From the NCBI GenBank assembly GCA_963773635.1, contig CAVZBW010000005.1, positions 1,364,001-1,428,000 on the forward strand: DNA of 64,000 nucleotides, read 5' to 3'. The translations under genes were made by a program, and so were the position numbers. Source of the stretch: CAVZBW01 sp963773635 (lineage in GTDB: Bacteria; Actinomycetota; Acidimicrobiia; Acidimicrobiales; RAAP-2). Shown in pieces: positions 59,100 through 64,000 of this stretch. The notes under the pieces were generated by a model. It did no database searches and was not told the DNA's origin. It saw nothing but the letters and a program-made list of their open reading frames with translations. Numbering within the stretch: the first letter of the stretch is position 1; every line of letters begins with the position of its first letter.

Positions 59100-59247
59100 G
59101 GGGGTGACCCTACTGCCTGCCCCGCGTCAGGCGGCTCGATGGTGAGGGTCCCTCTCTGCTCGAGCTGGAGGGCGGGTCGAGGGGAAGGGGAGGTCGAGGG
59201 TCGAAAGGAGGCAAAAGCCCAGGTCAGACTCGATCTCTACCTGAGGT

Positions 59248-59773
59248 TTAGGGTAGTGCCTCGAAGGTGCCGAACTGCGCCCGGTAGTAGAGGAGGGGGC
59301 TCCCGGACCGGGCGCTCATCGCCACGACGGAGCCCGTCACGAGCTCGTGATCGCCGGCGTCGTGGATCGTGTCGAGCCGGCACTCCACCCAGGCGAGGAC
59401 ACCGTCGAGCACGGGCGTCCCCAGCGTGCCCTTGCGCCATCCGACGCCATCGAACTTGTCACCCCCGGACACGGCAAAGGCCCTGCACAAGTCGCTTTGG
59501 TCGCTGGCCAGGATGTTGACGCAGAAGGCCCCGGCCCGGGCGATGCGAGGCCAGCTGGTCGAGCTCTTGGCCGGCGCCGAGCGCGACCATCGGCGGCTCG
59601 AGCGAGAGCGAGGTGAACGCCTGGCAGGTGAAGCCCACGGGCACCCCCTCCTCCAGGGCGGTCACGATCGTCACGCCCGTCGGGAAGTGCCCGAGGACGT
59701 CCTTGAACCGGGCCTCGTCGAAGGTGTGGGCGGGTAGCTCTCCGAATTGCTCCTCAGCCGGCTCTGGCGACAC
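59248..59773 (-). pseudogene. Flavin reductase-like domain protein, apparent +1 frameshift
   Basis: The first frame has FKDVLGHFPTGVTIVTAL and FTSLSLEPPMVAL, the start of a flavin reductase (FMN-binding) domain. From about 59575 the family sequence (SSTSWPRIARAGAFCVNIL, SGGDKFDGVGW, LLYYRAQFGTF) continues in another frame to TAA 59248. One extra base near 59565-59575 (GGCC) restores a single protein of about 174 residues. It begins at GTG 59773, three bases after the MBL gene. Flavin reductases supply FMNH2 or FADH2 to monooxygenases; no partner is adjacent. Confidence 0.85.
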
Positions 59774-59776
59774 GCG

Positions 59777-60628
59777 TCAAGCCCTCCCAAGGTCGATCGT
59801 CGAGCCTTCGTGCGCCACGGACACGTCCTCCAGGGCCTTGGCGTCCGGCAGATGCCGGGCCATGTCGACGAACCTGGCGATGGCGGCGTCGGTGTGCCGC
59901 GGGTCGTGGTGGAAGAGGACGAGGCGCCGGGCACCCGCCTCAGCCGCCACCCGCACCGCATAGGCAAAGGTGGAGTGGCCCCAGTCGGCGTACTCGACGT
60001 ACTCCGCGTCGGTGTACTGCGCGTCGTGGATCACCAGGTCGGCGCCACGGCACAGCTCGAGGACCCTCTCGTCCACCGAGAAGCGGTCCGGGGGGGCCTG
60101 GTGGTCGGGGATGTACGCAAGGACCCTGCCCTCGCACTCGATCCGGTACCCGAGCGTGGTACCGACGTGGGGCACCACACGGGCGGAGATCTTGGCTCCC
60201 CCCACGACCAGCTCGCCCTCGTCGGTGTCGTGGAACCGTATCTGTCCCCGGAACTCCGTCAGCCGGATGGGAAAGAACGGTGGCTGCACGACCTGGAGCA
60301 GCGTGCGGTGGAGCCCGTCGGGCTGTCGAGGCCCGTGAACCTCCATCGTGGCCCCGGGGTCGCGGAACGGGCTGAAGAACGGGAGGCCCAGGATGTGGTC
60401 GAAGTGCAGGTGGGTCAGCAATGCCGTGGCCCGCAGCGGTCGCCCCTCGAAGCGGGACTTGCGCTGCAGGGACTCGCCCAGGGCCCGGAGGCCGGTGCCG
60501 AGATCGAGGATGAGCGGGTCCTCCCCCTCGGAGCTGACCAGCACGCACGACGTGTTCCCGCCGACCTTGAAGTACTCGTCTCCCGAGCACGGGCAAGATC
60601 CCCGCACGCCGTAGAACGTGACCTCCAC
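59777..60628 (-). CDS. Metallo-beta-lactamase-fold hydrolase, phosphodiesterase-like
   Basis: The 283-residue protein starts EVTFYGVRGSCPC and has HLHFDHILGLPFF (metal and catalytic motif), VVPHVGTT, ADWGHSTFAYAV and VLFHHDPRHTD. This pattern resembles the RNase Z/phosphodiesterase branch with a cyclic-nucleotide or phosphonate phosphodiesterase-type active site. Start ATG 60628. The flavin reductase gene follows three bases downstream. The substrate is unknown. Confidence 0.82.
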   Translation of the reverse strand: MEVTFYGVRGSCPCSGDEYFKVGGNTSCVLVSSEGEDPLILDLGTGLRALGESLQRKSRFEGRPLRATALLTHLHFDHILGLPFFSPFRDPGATMEVHGPRQPDGLHRTLLQVVQPPFFPIRLTEFRGQIRFHDTDEGELVVGGAKISARVVPHVGTTLGYRIECEGRVLAYIPDHQAPPDRFSVDERVLELCRGADLVIHDAQYTDAEYVEYADWGHSTFAYAVRVAAEAGARRLVLFHHDPRHTDAAIARFVDMARHLPDAKALEDVSVAHEGSTIDLGRA

Positions 60629-60670
60629 CTGGCAAGAGTACCGCCGAGGCGAAAGATACCGTTTCGGGCC

Positions 60671-61540
60671 ATGGAGTCACGAGCCGTCGCCGCGAACGGG
60701 GTCGAATTCGCCTACTTCGCCGACGGGCCCGCAGACGGCCCCCTGGCCCTCTGCCTCCATGGCTTCCCCGACACCGCCCACACGTGGCGCCACCTGCTGC
60801 CCGTGCTCGCCGATTCGGGCTTCCGGGCGGTCGCCCCGTTCCTGCGTGGCTACGCCCCGACCAGCGTCCCCGCGGACGGCCGGTACCAGGTGGGCGCCCT
60901 GGCCCGCGACGTCAACTCCCTCCACGACGCGCTGGGTGGCCGCGGCGACGCGGTGCTGATCGGCCATGACTGGGGTGCGCTGGCGTCGTACGCCGCCGCA
61001 GCACACCAACCCGGACGCTGGAGACGCCTCGTGGCCGCCGCCGTGCCCCCACCCCCGGCCGTGGCGAGCTCGTTCTTCGGCTACGACCAGCTCCGTCGGA
61101 GCTGGTACACGTTCTTCTTCCAGACGCCGCTGGCGGAAATCGCCATCCCACTCGACGATTTCGCCTTCATCGACCGCCTCTGGGCCGACTGGTCCCCCGA
61201 CTACGACGGAGCGTGGGACGCGGCGAGGGTCAAGGAGGCCATCGGCACGCCCGAGCGAACCCTGGCCGCCATCGCCTACTACCGGGCCCTCTACGACCCG
61301 AGCGTGCACGACCCGGACCTCTCGCCCGAGCAGGACGCCGCCATGGCTGGTGTGCCCGTCCCGACCCTCTACCTCCACGGCGGCGCGGACGGGTGCATGG
61401 CCCTCGAGGCGGTGGACGATCCCCTGCCGTTCCTCGGCCCAGGGTCTCGCTTTGAGATCGTGCCGGGGACCGGCCACTTCCTCCACCTCGAGAGGCCCGC
61501 CCAGGTGGCCGACCTCGCGATGGGCTTCCTTGGCGAATGA
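60671..61540 (+). CDS. Alpha/beta hydrolase, epoxide hydrolase-like
   Basis: The 289-residue protein has HGFPDTAHTWRH at the oxyanion loop, the nucleophile elbow GHDWGALAS in which Asp replaces Ser as in epoxide hydrolases and haloalkane dehalogenases, and GTGHFLHLE carrying the catalytic His. The Asp nucleophile forms a covalent ester with the substrate. ATG 60671 begins at the family start; the frame continues upstream, antisense to the MBL gene. It is divergent from that gene. The substrate is unknown. Confidence 0.88.
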   Translation: MESRAVAANGVEFAYFADGPADGPLALCLHGFPDTAHTWRHLLPVLADSGFRAVAPFLRGYAPTSVPADGRYQVGALARDVNSLHDALGGRGDAVLIGHDWGALASYAAAAHQPGRWRRLVAAAVPPPPAVASSFFGYDQLRRSWYTFFFQTPLAEIAIPLDDFAFIDRLWADWSPDYDGAWDAARVKEAIGTPERTLAAIAYYRALYDPSVHDPDLSPEQDAAMAGVPVPTLYLHGGADGCMALEAVDDPLPFLGPGSRFEIVPGTGHFLHLERPAQVADLAMGFLGE

Positions 61541-61613
61541 GGAGCCCATGGCGGAAGCCAGTCGGTGAGGCCAATCGGTCAGCAAGTCCGTGGGGCCGGC
61601 CCGGCAGCGCCGC

Positions 61614-62474
61614 TCAGGCCAGCTGCAGCCGTCCCCCCGGCCCACGCCGCACCATCTTCTCGGCGATGAGTCCATCGACCATCCGTCGCACCCTCTCCGG
61701 CTCGCCCTGCCATCCGGTGATGAGCGGCACGTCTCGAGACCTCACGGGCCCGGTCCGCAGGGCGTCGACGAGCCGCCCCCGGCCCTGACGGTCCGAGCCG
61801 GCAAACGGGGGCTGTCCCCGGGATGCGCCGGCCGTCCCCTCCGCCGGGTCGGGCTCCGACCAGCCCCGCTCGGCCCATGCGCAGCAGGGGGCCAGCCCGC
61901 AGCTCGCGCATCTCGGTCGCCGGCGGGTGCACACGGTGGCGCCGAGGTCGAACACCGACTGGTTGAGCTCCCAGGATCGACCCGGCGGCACGAGGGCGTC
62001 GGCGAGCGACTGCGCCTCCTGGCGCCCCCCGATCGCCCGCCCCGCCACCAGGCGTGCGAGGACCCTCGCGGCGTTGGTATCGACGACGCCGGTGTCCTGC
62101 CCGAAGGCCAGGGACAGGATCGCCCGAGCCGTGTACTCCCCCACCCCCGGTAGCCGCCGGAGGGCCCGAAGGTCCTCGGGCACCCGGCCGCCGTGCTCGG
62201 CGACGATGGCCTCCGCGGCGCGGTGCAGGTTGAGGGCGCGGCGGTTGTACCCCAGGCCCGCCCAGGCGCGCACCACCTCGCCGGGGCCAACGCCCGCGCA
62301 ACGCCGAGGGCTGGGAAATAGCCGCACGAACCGCCCGTAGGGCTCGAGCACCCGCGTCACCTGGGTCTGCTGGAGCATCACCTCGCTCACCATGACCAGC
62401 CAGGGATCACGGGTGTGGCGCCAGGGGAGGTCGCGACGGTTCCGAGCCCCCCAGGCGAGGAGCTCGCCGCTCAC
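61614..62474 (-). CDS. mutY: Adenine DNA glycosylase
   Basis: MutY removes adenine mispaired with 8-oxoguanine. The 286-residue protein has catalytic Glu 31 in SEVMLQQTQVT, the HhH LPGVGEYTARAIL, catalytic Asp 132 in GVVDTNAARVLAR, and a [4Fe-4S] loop of Cys 182, 189, 192 and 198 with the canonical x6, x2, x5 spacing. The C-terminal domain is short and not clearly NUDIX-like. GTG 62474 is used because no ATG is close; the same frame stays open far upstream across the MaoC-like gene. Confidence 0.93.
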   Translation of the reverse strand: MSGELLAWGARNRRDLPWRHTRDPWLVMVSEVMLQQTQVTRVLEPYGRFVRLFPSPRRCAGVGPGEVVRAWAGLGYNRRALNLHRAAEAIVAEHGGRVPEDLRALRRLPGVGEYTARAILSLAFGQDTGVVDTNAARVLARLVAGRAIGGRQEAQSLADALVPPGRSWELNQSVFDLGATVCTRRRPRCASCGLAPCCAWAERGWSEPDPAEGTAGASRGQPPFAGSDRQGRGRLVDALRTGPVRSRDVPLITGWQGEPERVRRMVDGLIAEKMVRRGPGGRLQLA

Positions 62475-62512
62475 CGCCGACGCTCGCCCGGCGAGTCCGG
62501 GCGCGGTCTCGC

Positions 62513-63025
62513 TCAGTCCCAGACCTCTTCGGGATACGGTCGGCGCCGCGTCGGCGCCGAGGCCCTCTTCCACACCATCACCTTGCGGCGGAAGTAGCAG
62601 ACCTCCTCGCCCCGCTGGTTGAAGGCCTTCGTCTCCACGGTCACGACCCCCCGGTCGTCCTTGGAGCGCGATGCCGTCTTGTCGAGGACACGGGACTCGG
62701 CGTAGATGGTGTCGCCGTGGAAGGTGGGGTACCGGTGGACGAGCGACTCGACCTCCAGGTTGGCGATCGCGGCCCCGCTCACGTCGGGGACGCTCATCCC
62801 GAGGGCCAGGGAGTAGACGAGGTTGCCGACGACGACGTTGCGGCCGTGGACCGTCTCCTCCTGGGCGAACCAGGCATTGGTGTGCAGGGGATGGTGGTTC
62901 ATCGTCACCATGCAGAAGAGATGGTCGTCGTACTCGGTGATCGTCTTGCCCGGCCAATGGCGGTAGACGTCGCCGGGCTCGAAGTCCTCGAAATACCGGC
63001 CGAAGGGCCTGTCGTACACCGTCAC
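62513..63025 (-). CDS. MaoC-like (R)-specific enoyl-CoA hydratase
   Basis: The 170-residue hot-dog-fold protein has the hydratase-2 motif in YDDHLFCMVTMNHHPLHTN, with Asp and His expected for catalysis, and later VESLVHRYPTFHGDTIYAES. Members hydrate enoyl-CoA or related thioesters. ATG 63025 begins FGRYFEDFEPGDVYRHW close to the family start. It is upstream of mutY on the same strand but unlikely to be functionally linked. The pathway is unknown. Confidence 0.85.
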   Translation of the reverse strand: MTVYDRPFGRYFEDFEPGDVYRHWPGKTITEYDDHLFCMVTMNHHPLHTNAWFAQEETVHGRNVVVGNLVYSLALGMSVPDVSGAAIANLEVESLVHRYPTFHGDTIYAESRVLDKTASRSKDDRGVVTVETKAFNQRGEEVCYFRRKVMVWKRASAPTRRRPYPEEVWD

Positions 63026-63037
63026 CGCTGGCTCCAG

Positions 63038-63472
63038 CTAAGAGCCGTTGGCCGGCGGGCGGGTGGAAAACCCGAGCTGGGCGCCGGCCAGCTCCTGACC
63101 GTCGATGGTGAGGCGCCAGACGAATCGGGTGGACGGCTGTAACGGGATGGGCCCCAGGTTGACGGCGAGGGCGACATCGACGGGGGACCCCTCCGGCACG
63201 CCGGGGGGGTGGGCCACGGTGAACTCCCCGCGCACCTCCACCGGCTGCTGGGACCCGTCGGGGGTCTGCACCATCACCGGTCGCCCGTCGGCGTCCTCCA
63301 AGAACAGCTCCCAGTGGTGAGCGGCTCCCGCCTCGTTCCAGTCGACGTCGATCTTCAACGCCACCGCGGAGGGGACCGGGTCCGGCCCGGTGATGCTCCA
63401 ACCTCCGCCGAGGATGTAGAGCTTGCCCTCCGAGACCTGGGCGGCGTCGCACAACAGCATGGTGACCCTCAT
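63038..63472 (-). CDS. Conserved hypothetical protein (DUF6941-like)
   Basis: I recognise the opening MRVTMLLCDAAQVSEGKLYI, GGGWS and PVDVALAVNLGPIPL pattern as a family of uncharacterised actinobacterial proteins, but no function is known. The 144-residue protein has no signal peptide, membrane segment or cysteine cluster. ATG 63472 is preferred since the upstream frame overlaps the divergent methyltransferase gene's region. It is 12 bases upstream of the MaoC-like gene and may be co-transcribed with it. Confidence 0.65.
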   Translation of the reverse strand: MRVTMLLCDAAQVSEGKLYILGGGWSITGPDPVPSAVALKIDVDWNEAGAAHHWELFLEDADGRPVMVQTPDGSQQPVEVRGEFTVAHPPGVPEGSPVDVALAVNLGPIPLQPSTRFVWRLTIDGQELAGAQLGFSTRPPANGS

Positions 63473-63562
63473 GCGCAGGAGGCTAGACGGCCCGGCGCAG
63501 GCCCCACGCCAACGTGCCGGGTGGCCCTCCGGCAACCTCGGGCGTGGGACAATCGCGCCTCC

Positions 63563-64000
63563 ATGAACGCGTTCACCGGTCTGCGCGACGACGTGTACCG
63601 GCGGCCGCTCGCGACGGCCCTCGAGCGTCTCGGCCTCGCTCCCGGGTGGCGCTGCGTCGACGTGGGGGCCGGAGGTGGCGACGTCTCGGTCGCCCTGGCC
63701 GAGGCGGTCGGCCACGGCGGTCGGGTCTACGCCGTCGACAGCGACCCGGCCGCCCGCGACGCGGTGGCACGAGCCGCGGCGGCCCACGCCCAGGTACTGG
63801 CGATCACCCAGGCCGGCGAGGACCTCGTGCTGCCCGAGCTGGTCGATCTCGCCTTTTGCCGCTTCCTGCTCCTGCACGTCGTCGACCCCTCCGCCGTGCT
63901 CCGCCGCATGGCTGCGGTCGTGCGGCCCGGCGCTTGGGTGGTCGCGCAGGAGCCGGTGACCTCCGCCGGCCGCATCGACGGCCAGCCCCTCTCCATGCCC
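63563..64000 (+). CDS. Class I SAM-dependent methyltransferase (3' truncated)
   Basis: The frame opens at ATG 63563 and runs off the window end without a stop. The visible 146 residues have SAM motif I VDVGAGGGDVSV near residue 32, an acidic strand-2 end in VYAVDSDP, and motif IV-like LVDLAFCRFLLLH followed by LRRMAAVVRPGAWVV. This is a UbiE-like or Methyltransf_11/25-type small-molecule methyltransferase. It is divergent from the conserved hypothetical gene. The substrate cannot be inferred. Confidence 0.85.
   Translation, partial: MNAFTGLRDDVYRRPLATALERLGLAPGWRCVDVGAGGGDVSVALAEAVGHGGRVYAVDSDPAARDAVARAAAAHAQVLAITQAGEDLVLPELVDLAFCRFLLLHVVDPSAVLRRMAAVVRPGAWVVAQEPVTSAGRIDGQPLSMP

Noticed and set aside
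1..64000. CRISPR array, prophage, insertion sequence or integrase
   Set aside because: No spaced repeats, transposase, integrase or terminal inverted repeats were seen on either strand.

Overview
This is a GC-rich, gene-dense bacterial chromosome segment with frequent GTG and TTG starts and many 4-base stop/start overlaps. Gene content points to Actinomycetota: a SUF Fe-S cluster set with a Rieske ferredoxin, a homodimeric AceE with a multidomain E2, DUF2510, DUF1707 and RodZ-C-like proteins, and thiolase/DUF35 operons. The lack of typical mycobacterial or streptomycete signature genes makes an uncultured lineage such as Acidimicrobiia plausible, but that placement is inference. I see no rRNA, tRNA, CRISPR array, prophage or insertion sequence.

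Region 1 (1-14.3 kb) looks catabolic. It holds a truncated DHA2-type exporter, an amino-acid permease, peptide deformylase, a sarcosine-oxidase-like FAD enzyme, a PF04909-type amidohydrolase, an alpha/beta hydrolase and an SDR overlapping a VOC protein. These are followed by a translationally coupled operon of two DUF35 OB-fold proteins and two thiolase-fold proteins that lack the thiolase cysteine, then two SnoaL-like proteins and an Asp-box protein.

Region 2 (14.3-22 kb) contains an apparent alkylation-damage repair cassette (O6-alkylguanine transferase, ECF sigma factor, second alkyltransferase, 2OG-Fe(II) oxygenase). Next come an N-acetyltransferase-like protein and a secreted DD-peptidase-fold protein that has lost its catalytic residues. 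That protein is divergent from a TetR regulator across a perfect 31-bp palindrome. A GH76 glycosidase follows.

Region 3 (22-46 kb) is largely housekeeping. It holds a rhodanese-ThiF sulfurtransferase, nitroreductase, PepA, a PduO-type cobalamin adenosyltransferase divergent from MetH, and the lipoate/pyruvate dehydrogenase set (lipA, lipB, E2, E3 and, separately, aceE). It also has RNase H, an Rrf2 regulator, an HhH-GPD protein, ThiE, an acyl-CoA dehydrogenase and smaller genes.

Region 4 (46-54 kb) is the SUF locus. On the plus strand lie a frameshifted sufC, sufS and a frameshifted sufU. Facing them on the minus strand are sufB, a four-cysteine protein, sufD, a Rieske ferredoxin and a second, divergent sufC, with an enoyl-CoA hydratase-family gene set between the minus-strand groups.

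Region 5 (54-64 kb) carries an oligopeptidase B-like enzyme, a RodZ-C-like membrane protein, a TetR regulator, an RmlC-like epimerase, a frameshifted flavin reductase, a metallo-beta-lactamase-fold hydrolase, an epoxide-hydrolase-like enzyme, MutY, a MaoC-like dehydratase, a conserved hypothetical protein and a methyltransferase cut by the window end.

The strongest leads are the repair cassette, the residue-stripped DD-peptidase with its palindromic operator, the cysteine-less thiolase/DUF35 operon, and the duplicated SufC system. Three single-base frameshifts within 13 kb should be checked as possible assembly errors before any biology is built on them.
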